A stretch of 64,000 nt of DNA, taken from positions 6,749,413 through 6,813,412 of the forward strand of contig OZ014421.1 in the NCBI GenBank assembly GCA_963965975.1, written 5' to 3'. The DNA comes from Xestospongia bergquistia. Lineage: Eukaryota > Porifera > Demospongiae > Haplosclerida > Petrosiidae. Shown piece after piece: positions 1 to 13,326 of the stretch. Below the pieces are notes generated by a model. The model saw nothing but the letters and a program-made list of their open reading frames with translations, was not told the DNA's origin and ran no database searches. Within the stretch, counting starts at the first letter, position 1. Each line of letters begins with the position of its first letter. The translations under genes were made by a program, and so were the position numbers.

Positions 1-3000
1 GATGTGTACATGGATCATGTAGTGCAGGCACTTGCATGTAAGTTTAAGACTACTGTTAACTATACAATTACGTTAGGAATATACTTGGTGTATGTTTGCG
101 TATTAGGGTGGCAATTAGAAAAAGTAATAGAACCTGTTATTAACCACCTGTAATATATATTGTCCTAATATATGTTGTGTACATGTATTTGCTAGTTTCT
201 GTTAACAAGATTGTAATCTTTACCTTTATCGGCGGATGACGTACATACCACGCCTGAAGTACCACTGTTATCTAGCAGTCCTGAAGCAGCTGTGATGAAA
301 TTCATACTTTAAACTGTCTCAAGAGGCCTTGATATCCAACCCTAAGCATTGTATTCCCTCCCTCCTCCCTCCCTTTTGAAACATTTGATCTATGCTCAAA
401 TGTGATTACAAAGTGAACACTTGTCTTCTTGACCTTTGTTGCACATCGATGTCCTCACTAACAGTCTTACTGTTTTTCTCCTTTTTTTAACAATGATATT
501 TACTAGCTTCTTGCTAGTCTTACATTAATCTTGTTGAGGTTGTATTTCTAACTTGTATGATTTAACACTACAAACTTTAGACAACCACCTAACAAGTATC
601 CATGAAACCTTACAAATCAGTCTCAGACTTACTATCTACACATATGATAATTTTTCCCTTCTTTATTCTCTTATTTCACAATCACTAGTCAATGTTTGGT
701 TTGCTAAGAAGCACCTACCTGTTTAGTGAAATATTTGCACATACTTGTTGTGATTATTACATCAATGCAATTGTTCATATTTTGTGCACACAATGATCTA
801 ATATGTTTAATGTATAGTGTTTGCTGTGATTATACTATACCTCTGACACAGTAATGTCATTGTGTTGTTGGGCAATAGGTCAGAGTACCCTAGTGATCAC
901 ATTTATTTTTTGAAGTATTCTTAAACAAGACAACAGAATTTGCTCTCCCATTAGATATAAATTCCATTAATAGTAATTTAATTATCTCGTCTTGTTATAT
1001 TATTTGTAGTGTATTTTTTGTTATCTAACTCTCTTTTGTTGTGCTTGATTTAAAATAGATGTGTGGGTAGTGTTATGTTGTGATCTTGGCAGTGTGTTTC
1101 GGCAAAGATGATTGAACTAACTAGATACTAATATGTCTTAATTGAAGTTATGCATTCCACAATGTGACTTAACTAGCAATAAACAATTACTATGATGTTA
1201 TTCATTTCATTTTAATTCTGTAGGTGTGATGCTAATTGGTTTGGTGAAAATTGTACTACGTTTGTATGTGACACAGCCACTCAACCTTGTCTTAATGGTG
1301 GTACTTGTGGTCAGGGTGAAGGAGATAACTTTGTCTGCAATTGTCCTGAAGGATATGAAGGAACCCTTTGTGATTGTGTTGATGGTAAGTTGAGAGAGAG
1401 AGACTAATAGATACATGTACATCAAGGGAACAAACGCTAATTGACTTGTACTTTTGTCTTAACAATTAGCAGACGTTATTTTTATTACATTAATAGTGTA
1501 TGTATTGAAAACACATTACATTCACATGTAAAATTATAAGTGATATTCATAATGACCCCCATTACAGTTATAAGCAGAGGGGGTATCGAGTTACTGCTAG
1601 TCCTCTAAACTCATGGGAAGTGTGTACTAAGATAGGAGGCCATTACCCACGAGACACTTGATCTGTGTTTAAAAAATAAAGCTGTTATTATGTTTATTAA
1701 GTCACTTTGATGTGTGACAGTGGTTTGGTTGTGCTGTACCGAGCGACAGCTGCTACTACCTCTTATTGTCACTGTTAAATATTAACAATATCGTCATCAG
1801 ACCTATGACATTAATCAGTTAATAAGCCATAACTATATAAAGAGTTGACAAAATTCTTAGTAACTAATTTTATAGGTTATATTTACTGTATTGTTATTGG
1901 GTTATGGGGTTAAGTACGTGGGATGTACCTCATTTATTTTGGTATTTGTCCTGTGTCCATATATGGAGGAACCATGAACTTTGTGTTTTCCTTTATTATT
2001 AATGTTGCCAGCTATTGAATGGGAAATCAACATATTTTGGTAAATCATATTATGACTTCACATCATTGGATGTATTGCTTGTATATAGTATAGTTTGTGT
2101 GAACAGTCTCTAAAATGTCAACAGAAGGTTTGAAAATGACACAACATTACAAATCTAAAATAAATGAATTAATTTGTCTTATTCTGATTGGTTTTCATGA
2201 CATTATAATGTAAATAACTGATATTAAGTAAATACATTAATTATAAACTGCACTCAATGCTGTCTGGATTACAAAAGTATCTCATTGTAGCTTTTTCTTG
2301 CACTTTTTCAACTCTTTCTAAATTTATGGAGTTAGTTATGACAGACTTACTATTATTACTTGCTTAATTTATATGGGAGAATATGAAGGGAAGGTGGAAA
2401 GGACAGTTATGTCTGCTCCCAGACAAATAGTGATAGTGCAGCTTTGTTGATATAGTCTAACATTGAAGTATGGTATAGTAGATTGGTGTAATATTGTGTT
2501 TTAAGATAAACTAAATGGTGTGATTGAGAGTGATAGTGGCAAGCATTCCTAGTAGTGGTGTCAAGACTGATTGTATTTAAGCTGACTTAACTTGCTATGG
2601 ATATAATATGGTGTGGTATTGTGCACAGTGTGCATAGCTTGCCTTATTTGTGTTAAGTCTATAGATTTGTTGGTATATTCTTACATTGATGGTATGTTGA
2701 TGTGGTTGGGTTTGTAGGTCATTTTGGGTGATGCTCTCTGTCTCTCTGTCTCTGTCTGTCTCTCTCTCTCTCAAAATAATCTTGTTTAATTAAACTTCTA
2801 CTAATGAACAACATTCATTTCTAACAAAACTGAAGACATCTGTACTCCTCTGACTTGTGAATATTGGGCATTGATTGTCATGAATACTTTATAAATGTAT
2901 GAATATCATTAGTCACGACACACAGATGTAAACAGCTATAAAGTATTGTCTACATATTGTGTATACATAAAGGAACCACACCCATTTTGTTAGACTGGTA

Positions 3001-6000
3001 AATGTACACACATGAATAGAGAGGGAGGGAGAGAGAGAGAGAGAGAGAGAGAGGTGGAATTTGGAGACTTATAGTCTAGTTATGGTCTAGTAATGGTGTA
3101 AATTTCTCGTTTGAGTAATTACATCCTCTCACCAATTAATTTTTTTTTTGCAGCTGGCTTTCAAAAATATTGGTTTGTAGAGAGACAATTTGCTCTAACC
3201 CAATATGGCATACTACTTAACAAATTTAGAGGGAGAATTTCACAAACACAATCATACCACCAGCTGTAAACATACTGTAAGTAGTGAAGCTGTCTAGCTA
3301 ACCCAAGGCATATCAGTGTAACAGAATGTTTGTTTCACACATACTGTCCATATTTAAAGAGTTGATTTATATATCAAAGGTTCATTATATGATGACCTGT
3401 TAGTTAGTGGTCCACATATCATTATTGTTGTCATTGACATTGATAAATACCATAACAATTACTGTAAAAGAGCTATTTCTTAGCTGTGGTGAACTACATT
3501 GTTTAGACTTCAGAGATAAAGAAACAGATGTGAAGCCACCTTAGTTTCATAGCTCTTTACTTCCTGTTCTTTATTTCTCTGGGGAGAAACCTAAATTAAA
3601 CCACATAGCTACCCACAAACAGTATTGTAGAGATTTACATGGTTATCTGAAAGAATTATTTAATTTTTCTTAGTCACACCAATATTGCATGATTTGTTTC
3701 ATATACACATACGGTTTTTAGTGTACACTTTCTCATAAAAGTTTACATCTTACTCACATACTACAATACTGTCTTTTGATCACAGCTACTCTGAGTTCTT
3801 AATCAACACAATAGAATTAGCATACCCTAACTAAACACTCCACCCACTTCCCTCTCTCTCTACTCCCCTAACCACCTGATAGTTTTATAATAATATAATA
3901 CCATAATAATATAATACCAGCTGTCCACTTAGTTGGCTCCACATTGGAATGTAAGTTCCTCTGTTCTCTAATCATCAACAAGACCTTATATAAACTTCTT
4001 GTGAAGAAGCCCTAGCTACACCTGCCAAAGACTGCCCCCTTTTTCTCCAGTCTCCTCCTATCCATGTGTCTTACCACAAAGTGGTTGTTGAAACAAAATC
4101 TCTCTGTGGATAAGTTCTTTCATTTTCCTTGATAGGAGGAAATCAGTTGGATTTGAAGCCATTTTCCCTTGCTCTGTCTGAAATAGCCTGTAAATTTTGA
4201 TGAGAGAGAGAATGAAGAGACAAGATTAACATACCTTGAATAGAATAGTGGATTGATCCTTCATTTCTTAAACAATGTGACTACTTCCCTGATCATCCAC
4301 AATTTTAATATGTGTATAAATGACACAACATTTGCAATAAATAATAATAATATACATTTATGATACTAATGATAGTTTGTGTGTGTGTGTGTGTGTATGT
4401 TTGACATTAGTTGTACTAGATATTATAATTACTATGATGTTTGTGGTATAATTTTTACTGTTTGTGCTCTAACAATACATTTGGAATTTCATTTAACATT
4501 CTGGTCTCTTGAGAAAAACATCAATCAATCAGAGAGTAAAGACATCATTGACAAAGCCTCCCATTCACTATAGTATTGACTTTAATACTGTTCTTCTTAA
4601 TGTTCTTCTTTGTTAACATTTGAAAATAGAAACATTTTCTTTCAATAATCTCTTTTGTAGGGAAATAAATAATTTCCCTGGGAAATTTTATAACATCTAT
4701 CATCTTTTGACTCAATTAGAGTCATTGTGTAATGAAAATTGTACTAAAAACTACTTTATCTGTGTTATCTTGTTGTCATGGCTTTGTAGTGCAATGATAT
4801 GTCAGCACATTAAAAGAGTACCATACAACATAGTTGTCATTAGTTGTCATTATTAGTATATCCCAAAATGGTCTCTGTTTGCGTCTAATTGTAAGAAATC
4901 TTACTGGTTCGTATGATATAATGTATCATAACTTATGTAGTTTAAAGTTCATTTAACTCCTGTAATTATAGCACATATTTCTATGGTATATTATATTATG
5001 TTTGCCTTTTTTAGGTGCTCTAGGCCAGTCCAAGAATAACCTCTGTCTTCCCAGTGATCCCCCAAAGTGTAGCGGTCATGGTACCTGTATCATCGACTCT
5101 TTCACAGACAATGAAACATGTGTGTGTGCAGCTGGATGGGGAGGAGATGATTGCTCAAAAGAAGTAAACTATTGTCTTTCTAGAGGCTGTAGTAATGGAG
5201 GCGCATGCACCTTGACGACTGACTTTTTCAACTGCAGCTGTCCTGTGGGATATAAATATGAGACTCAATGTAAAGATCCATTCTATGACTCATGTTTTTA
5301 TACACCTTGCAAAAATGGTGGCACGTGTAGTCTTCCTGTACCTCATTACAATAAAACTTATATCTGTCACTGTCCTCCAGGTTAGTAGACAATGGAAGAG
5401 AGCACTCTATAAGTTGATAAGATATAGATATAAAGTTTCAGTGAGGTTGGTTGCATGCTAGCATTACAATAATACACCTAGATAAGGATTGTTTCTATTT
5501 GTCTAATATTTCATCAAGGTGGAGTCTGCCATATTTAGCCCACCAGGTGTCCTTGCTTCTCTTAAAATTAATTTAATCACAATTTTTTTGCTTTTTCTGA
5601 GAATGCCTTTTATATAAGTATTTGTTATGTGAACAACTTTGATACTCTCCCTCTCTTCCTTCCTCCCTCCCTCTCTTTCTCCTTCTCTCTCTCTAGGTTA
5701 TAGTGGTATTAACTGTAGTGAACATTTCAGTCACTGTGATAGTAATCCATGCTCAAATGGTGGCAACTGCTCCCAATTATCTGATTTTTCTGGATACCAA
5801 TGTTCGTGTCCTCCCTACTATACTGGTCTCAATTGTCAAACTCACGTTAACCCTTGTCAAGGGAAATTGTGTTTCAATCAAGGTCTCTGTAACTCTAATT
5901 ATACAGAATATAGTGGAAAATACAACTACTCAACCAGCTGTAACTGTACTAATGGTTTCACTGGTTCTCAGTGTGAAACTGATATTGATGAATGTCTCAA

Positions 6001-7733
6001 TAGTGATCTCTGCCATAATGGAGCCACTTGTATCAATCTTTTTGGTAGTTATCTTTGCCTGTGTCAACAAGGCTTCACAGGAGAACACTGTGATATCAAT
6101 ATCAATGACTGCGACCCTAATCCTTGCCAAAATGGAGGTGCATGTCATGATGGTAACAGTTCTTATAAATGTGATTGTTCTCAGACTTCATACACTGGAC
6201 AACATTGTGAAGTTCATAAGAATGAAACTTGTTTAATTCAAGGCTGTTATTTTGGTGGGCAATGCAACAAAGATTTAGAACAACCTAACTGTATCTGTCA
6301 AACCGGTTTTACTGGCAAGTTATGCTTGTTCAAACATCAATCTTGCATGGAAAATGGTTGTACTATCAATGGAACTAGCCATTGTGACATATCAGGAACT
6401 AAATGCATATGTAGACCGGGTTATACTGGATCACTCTGTGACACTACAATCAATGAGCCCTGTGCTAGTAGTCCGTGTGCTCATAGAGCTACTTGTACTA
6501 ATAATGGGTTTGATTTTGAATGTCACTGTCCTCCCGGAATGACGGGGAAATTATGTGATGTCCCTTTATACGAAACATGCCAGGGAAGCCTCACTTGTTT
6601 GAACAATGGTATTTGTATAAGACACTTAAACTTCGAATCTTGTTTATGCAGTTCTGGATGGGGTGGTGAGGATTGCTCCTATGATATTGATGAATGCTCT
6701 CAGACACCTTGTCAAAATGGAGGAACTTGTATTGATGGTAATGGTAACTATACTTGTTCTTGTCGTGCTAATTTTACTGGGAAGCATTGCGATGTCATAC
6801 GTGGATCATGTGACTCTGTTGAGTGTCAAAATGGAGGAAGTTGTGTGCTGAATGATACCATCAACCAACCAGTTTGCATCTGTAATGATGGATACAGAGG
6901 AGCCTTCTGTGAGAATGAAGGTAATGAGAAAAGAGAATGATGGATGAATAGATCTACAGTGTTTTGCTTGTTTGTGGTTACTTTTTATTAAATAAGTTTT
7001 TTTGACCCCCACAATTGCATTATATTCATAATTATTATGAATTTAGTTATCTTTGAAGTAAGATCAAGGTTTAATTATTTGTTACTACATTAAAGAGAGT
7101 AACAATTCTTTTATTACATCATCATAATTATTGTAACCTCTATTTATTTCTCAACAGTATGTCCTTATGCAAATTGCTCCCAGCTGGCTAACAATGGTGA
7201 ATGTGATGTAAGTTCAGTTGTTACTATAGTTACTACAGTTATTATAAGTTAAGTAACAATGATGATTGTAATGTAAGTCCAGTTGTTGCTATAGTTACTA
7301 TAGTTTTATAAATGTAGTAATTGAGGAGTATAATATTATGTTATTGCAAAATTGACCAGTTATTACAAAGATAGACTCAATCTTGTTTATTTTCACATTT
7401 TGTATGTCTTATGACTGTAACGCCTTTATTTAACCCTTTGTTAACCTATTCTTTAATCAATTGAAATCTCATACAAACACATAAACAATTTCCTTTTATT
7501 TCTCTTCTGTTTGGTCTGAGTTAGTATTATGAATCACACCTAGTGACATTATTGAATTGGCAGACATACCTAACACTAGTGAATCTTCACTTGAGAATGT
7601 TCTCATTGAGGCATTCTAGTTTTGACCCTCACTATGGTAATAATGGAGGGTTTGTCAAATAGGCGCATAGCTAGTAGACATTTTAAATGTCAAAGCTTTT
7701 GTTATAGGTCTGAAAGGACAGAAGCTTAATGTT

Positions 7734-7779
<46 letters not shown>

Positions 7780-9816
7780 CAGTGGCATTGTTTCATCAAG
7801 GCTTGCAATTTTGATGGACGAAAAGACCAATGTTTCACTCATAACATCAAACCTTGGTCAAATTGTTCAGATCCCTCTTTTTGTAGACGTAACTATAACA
7901 ATGGATATTGTGATCAAAAATGTAACAATGCATTGTGTCTGTTTGATGGTAATGACTGTGATCCTCCTACAACTGAATGTCCAACAACGTAAGTAGTTTT
8001 ATACTAGTTAGATAACATTATTAATAACATTGATATATTAAACATTATTAATAACATTGATATATTAAACATTATTAATAACATTGATATATTAAACTGT
8101 TTTAATTTTATTTTTTTTCTTTTAATTCCATTAGTATTGTAGACATCTGTTCAGAAAAGGTCAATGATGGTTCCTGTGATGAGCTATGTAACACACCACA
8201 GTGTCCTATAGACACTATTGACTGTGGTGGACAACTTTATGTAAGGAGCTGTTTTCCTGCACCAGTAATGATGTATTTTATTTTCTCTTATATATAGTTA
8301 CCTGGTAGCCTTGTTTTAATACTTGTTTCACCTTACAATGTTCAATTTAATGAAGACACAATCAACGAATTTGAAATAGCCCTAGGTCGTCTCATACATG
8401 CTAGAGCTGATGTTGTACAATACTCAGAAATAACAGCTGATGAGTTAACTCGTGGAGGCTATAATACTAACATTGTGCCATTAACTAACTCTATTAATAC
8501 TACTGGTAGAATCAAGTAAGTTTTATTCTTAATATCAATATAATGATGAATTTATTATAAAAATGCTGACTTCCTTTAATAACTATTTATAGGTATTGGA
8601 AAGTTACCATACGAGTTGATATTCAGTATTGTCAGTCGGCGTGTCCAACTTCAATGCGACAGGTACAATTTTATTACAGCATTGAATAATGTCATTGAAA
8701 TGATCTTAGGTTTTGAGGACAATTGAAGCTGCTTACAGTTCTGGTCGTGTGAAAATTGCTGATTTTGGAATTGTTGATGCTGCATCACGTAAGAATTATT
8801 TTAATTTCAAATAATTATTAATTTTTAACCCATTGTCATGGTTCATTTGTTTCTCTTTTCTTACAGAGGGACCAACTACAGATGATAACTCATCATCAAA
8901 TGATAGTGGAAAGATAGCACTATACGTTTCTCTTCCTGTTGGTATTGTTCTGTTACTTATAGTAGTCGTCGTACTTGGTAAAAGGGTTCGTGATAACGGA
9001 GGAATAAAGGAAACGATTAAGAAAATCAAAGTTCGACGAACATGGCAAATACCTGGATCAACTCCAGAACCGGACTCTTCTCCCCAAACTCGAGATCCAA
9101 GTTTATCAGAGAGGCGCTCTTCATCTATGGATACTATCATTGAATCTTCCCCTCGTTCCCAAAGAAGGAGTGGCACTCACTTCACATGGAACCCCATAGA
9201 AGTGGCTGTCAGTTCAGGCTCCAATGGTGAATCTGTTGCTGTGATTGGAGAAAGAGGAAAAGACAGTCGGAAATGGACACCTCTCCATTGTGAAGCAGCT
9301 GCTCATCATGCTAGTAGCAATCTAAAGGAATTGTTCTCTACTTCGGACATCAATGCTAAGGGTCCTGGAGGTATGACACCCCTCATGATAGCCATTATAT
9401 CTGAAGACAAAGAACAGTCGTCAAAACACAAACTTCGTCCAGCAGGACCAGTCCGATCAGATTCCTCATCAGAGAGCGAACACAGTGAACACGATGCTTT
9501 CTTGATCTCCCGCAGTCCCAAACTTTTTCATCGTGGACAAGGCATGATGTTCTCTTCAGCTCACTGTCCTTCGCATTCTCGTGTGACACTCTTCATCACA
9601 CCTCAAACAGATCTCAATATACCTAATGATCGTGGTCAAACTGCTCTCCATCTTGCAGCTAAACATGGTCGTGAGGATTACGTTCGACTACTTCTCCAAG
9701 CAAAAGCAGATCCTAATCTTCAAGATATATGGGGTCAGGCTCCTATTCATGTAACAATAGGTGCAGCCACAGACAGGGCATTTGAGGTATTAGATTTAAT
9801 AATTGATATGGTTTCA

Positions 9817-9893
<77 letters not shown>

Positions 9894-11536
9894 GTATTTT
9901 ATTAGGCTTTGTTGGAACATCCAAAAACAAGTCTTGAATTGAAAAGTCTTGGCGGGATTACCCCTCTAATAATGGCTGTCAAGATGGCCAACCAGTCTAT
10001 GTTGAATCAACTGGTTGCAAAGAATGCTGACATTGCTGCTACTGATAATGAAGGTAAGAATGTTAACAAAACTCCATAATATGGAGAATGATTGTCTTCT
10101 TTTCTCCAGGTCGAACAGCAGTCCATTGGGCAGCCATGATCAACAATGTGGAAGCATTAAAGATACTTATCACCAAAGGTCCCGACAACATCAAAGATGC
10201 ACCTAATGGACGTGGTGAGACGGCTCTTTTCCTTGCTTGTCGTGAAGGTTCTGCTGCCTCTGTAAAATATTTGCTTGAAAACTATGCTAATGCAACTTTG
10301 CTGGACAGCCTAGATAAATCTCCTCTCCAGATTGCTTTTGAACGGCAACATGCAGATATTGTAGAGATGCTCCATCAAGCAAACCAAACCCCTAATCTTC
10401 CACCCCCTTTATATAATGAAAAACTCCCTCAAGTGTCCTTGGTTAATGTCCGTAATCCTATGTTTAACAGAGGTGGTAGTATTAAGTTGGAACCAGGCAT
10501 GTCTCATGGCCCTCCCACATACCCACAGTCCCTCCCTAATGGTCTTCCTCCTATGGGAATGACTTTACCACATTACCAACAAAGAGATTACTCACAAATG
10601 ACTTACACAACTGCCGGACCATCTGTTACTACAATGCCTCGTATTCCATCTATTGAAGCTGAACTTGACAGTTTAGTTTCCTTAGCTCTTTATCCTTTTT
10701 ATAATCCTTCTCAAAACCCTAGACCTTATTATACCTCTTCTCACTTTGGACCCCATACCTCATCTCCCACAGTTAGTCAGGGCCAGAATGTCCCTCTTAT
10801 GCCCAACGGAGTCAATATGATGGATGGAAATCAGACATCCCCTGGACAAAGCTCTTCAGATGGAGTTTCTCCAGGAGTCTCAATTCATCATGAGCCTATC
10901 ACTTATTCTCCTTCAAACTCTACCTCACCTATGTATCCTATATCAAATCAGTCCACGCCCACTACTGTTCACATGACAACAGCTCAAGATTTGGGTACAG
11001 GATCACAACCTCTTCAACACTTACCATATGAAGTGACCTCATCTCTACAACCTGTGTCGACTTCAATAGACCACACCCATCAACCAACACCATATAATAC
11101 TGCCTTACAATCTATTAACCATTCACAATTACCAGGTGGTCATAGCCCGCCTTTAGCTCAAACAGTCTCTCCTAATCCTCCACTCACCATTGTTCCAGCA
11201 CAGCAATCTGGTTTCTCACCACAACAGGTAGTAGCAACAGAAAATCAGAGTCCATTATCAGGCTATCACGGCTTTCCTTCTCCCCCAAAAGAAGCCGGTG
11301 AGTATCCTTTTAGTGGAGCTTGCACCTATCCTTCAGACATCATAAACAGTTTGACGCCATCTCCAGAAGATTATAGTGCACAACATCCTAACGAGGGTTC
11401 TCCCCCTCAACAACAACAACAAGCTACTATAAATGGACATTATATATATGCCATGCAGCCTCATTACGACTTCCAAACCCACATTCCTGGAATATCGGTA
11501 ACTTTTAATGCACCAAGACATGAGAGTACAGTATGA
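1..11536 (+). CDS. NOTCH: Notch receptor (5' end outside window)
   Basis: Single-pass receptor of the Delta/Notch pathway. Exons (GT-AG, phases agree): 1-37, 1224-1384, 5015-5380, 5697-6920, 7158-7207, 7783-7988, 8135-8240, 8298-8515, 8593-8662, 8710-8788, 8867-9786, 9906-10053, 10110-11536; about 1,669 residues lie in the window. Order: 15 EGF-like repeats up to about 6920, several with the DIDEC/NINDC calcium-binding form; three LNR modules (7158-8240), each with six Cys; NOD/HD region (8298-8788); membrane segment at about 8915-8980 (LPVGIVLLLIVVVVLG); ankyrin repeats from about 9265 (KWTPLHCEAA); a Pro/Ser/Gln-rich C-tail with a PPLY motif near 10405 and QQQQQ near the end. No clear furin RxRR site and no DSL domain are seen. 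The upstream start and signal peptide are missing. Exon 1 is only a fragment. Identity is certain from the domain order, which is unique to Notch. Confidence 0.96.
1385..5014 (+). other. Large Notch intron
   Basis: A 3.6-kb intron between EGF-coding exons (phase 1 at both ends). It holds short simple repeats: CT-rich at about 2739-2773, (GA)n at about 3018-3052 and (GT)n at 4379-4396. Short open frames in it have no recognisable domain. I see no exon with EGF-type cysteine spacing, but a small one could be missed. Confidence 0.6.
8019..8098. repeat. 27-bp tandem repeat, about 3 copies
   Basis: A unit of about 27 bp (ATTATTAATAACATTGATAT followed by ATTAAAC) is repeated three times in the Notch intron between two LNR-coding exons. 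Confidence 0.85.
9818..9892. repeat. (ATT)n microsatellite filling a Notch intron
   Basis: About 25 uninterrupted ATT units occupy most of the 119-bp intron (9787-9905) between two ankyrin-coding exons. Only about 30 bp at the donor side and 13 bp at the acceptor side are not repeat. Confidence 0.95.
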
Positions 11537-11984
11537 TATAGTAAACTAGTTGAGATGGTAAGTAGTTACAATACGTGTAATGGCATATTGTAATATAACC
11601 AGTCCATGACATTTATTTAAAAATATTGACTGTAATGATTGTATCTTTTGTGACCTCAAACCGTCTTTTTTAAGTCTTAAAAATGTATCATCTTCTTACC
11701 TTTTCTTTTTCTTTTAAATTCCATATTTGTCTACAGATACCATTTCATCCTTTTCCTTTAATTATTATCATAATTGATTCCTCCACGTTCTCTCTATATC
11801 AATTAATTAGTTATTGCTAATTAATATTATTTTTGTTGTTCATTAATAATTATTATTAGTATTAAATAAATCAATACAAATTTTATATAAAATTGTGGGA
11901 AAATTACTAATTCTATCAAAATATTACAGAATATTGGAGATATAGTTAATAATAGAGAGGAATGTTGCATAATATTGTAGCTGG
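11537..11984. other. Convergent intergenic gap, Notch / SRD5A3-like
   Basis: AT-rich DNA between the two stop codons, serving as both 3' UTRs. It has several TTAATTAATT-like stretches and an AATAAA at about 11865. No coding signal was seen. Confidence 0.6.
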
Positions 11985-13052
11985 TTAATAAATCCATGGA
12001 AATATTACATAACGTTGTGGATAGTTAACAAATTTTTTCATATACCACTTTTGTGTGTTTCTAGCACTAAGAGAGAGAGTAATTGCTGTGCTAAGTATAA
12101 CTAGAAGCCATTTATAATTTATACAGCCAGAAGCAAGGAAAATTGCACAATATATAAGTACTTCAGCTAAATAATGAGGACAAGTGGTCATTTCAAACCA
12201 ATCTCCTCTAGGGATGGCATAAATTGATGACTGATCATTGCTAGAGGAGCTTGTCTGTCTAATATTTGCCAAGATCACATGACACTTGTGTTGGTGTTTG
12301 GTAGCCCAGAGAAATAATAAAATAGCTAAAATGTGGTACCAATGATGCAAAAGGATCGTCCACCATGTAATGTGATTGGTTGGAACTGAAATGGTAATTT
12401 TTAGAGTATACTAATTAAAGTACCAGCTTACCAGTCTTGAGTTGGTACAATGCCAGAGGTCCAAGAGATGTATAAAAAAACATTCCATATATAAAATGAA
12501 CAATATGCATGTTGTTGTGACCGAAAGCTGTGATAAACAAGCTCTCGTATGATCGCCTAGCAACCTGAATACACACCAATACTAGAACTAATAGAGTCTC
12601 GATGAATATATCAGTTGGTATGGATGATGAAATGATAGGACCATCTGTAGGAAAATATAGAAATGAAATAATCATTTGCAAAGGTTTGATATTTGCTCCA
12701 ATAACTTGATGTTCTGCAGTGATAAACATTGAAGGATTCCCTGGCAATAAAAGGTCATAATATTGTGATATAACACAATATAATATAACTGTATTCCACA
12801 GGAAACCCCAGTAATAAAAATATTGGAAAAAGCTAGAAAAATAAGAAAAATAAATAATTCGTGTATATTTGTAATCATCTACCTTCTTGGAACAGATAAA
12901 TATGACCACTTTAAAGAATAACCTTCACGACTTTTTCCATAAATAAGAATTTCATAGATGAAAGATGGAAACAATTGTTTCCATGGCAATGATATGTGAA
13001 ACAAGATGCCAATAAAAATAAGAATGTACCAAATCAAGCACTGTACATCCAT
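11985..13052 (-). CDS. SRD5A3: Polyprenol reductase (steroid 5-alpha-reductase 3-like)
   Basis: Reduces polyprenol to dolichol in the ER membrane for N-glycosylation. Three exons: 13052-12883, 12832-12432, 12385-11985; 323 residues, against 318 in human. The C-terminal domain has the family signatures: HQHKCHVILANIR, IPRGDWFEMTTCPHYLAE and the terminal KFVNYPQRY segment. Several hydrophobic segments occur, including ETLLVLVLVCIQVA and AEVLIYCAIFLASG. The N-terminal match includes VPRSFFQYFYYWGFLWN, joined across intron 1. The start ATG at 13052 opens a hydrophobic N-terminus (MDVQCLIWYILIFIGIL). The gene is divergent from EDEM3-like, whose product also acts in ER glycoprotein handling, with 274 bp between the start codons. 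Confidence 0.9.
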
Positions 13053-13326
13053 TACTATGAACCGTAATTGTTTTAATTAACTGAATATAATACTTATGGT
13101 TTCATTCTGTAATATTGAAATTGATAGGATGTCCTTTATCATGGCAACCGACCATGAATTCTTTTGCTGACGAGCAAAACAGATCATGGAATGAAGAAAT
13201 ACTGACTGAAGAATAAGAAATCATATAGAACTCAAATATTCGAGGGTGCTATCCATCCTCCTTCCCTCCAATCAACACTCCACAGTGATTAGTTATATTA
13301 TATTAGTACCATATGTGTTAGTAAAT

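Noticed and set aside
1-1384. Possible DSL domain (CDANWFGENC resembles the DSL WYG motif)
   Set aside because: Joined across the intron the cysteines fit ordinary EGF spacing, and the downstream LNR/NOD/ankyrin order makes the gene a receptor, not a ligand.
4379-4856. Two small open frames in the large Notch intron
   Set aside because: One starts in a (GT)n run; neither has cysteine spacing, splice context or a recognisable domain.
12645-12720. Possible extra intron in SRD5A3-like exon 2 (CCTACAG acceptor-like site)
   Set aside because: Removing any GT-AG segment there breaks the frame; reading straight through gives 323 residues, close to the family length.
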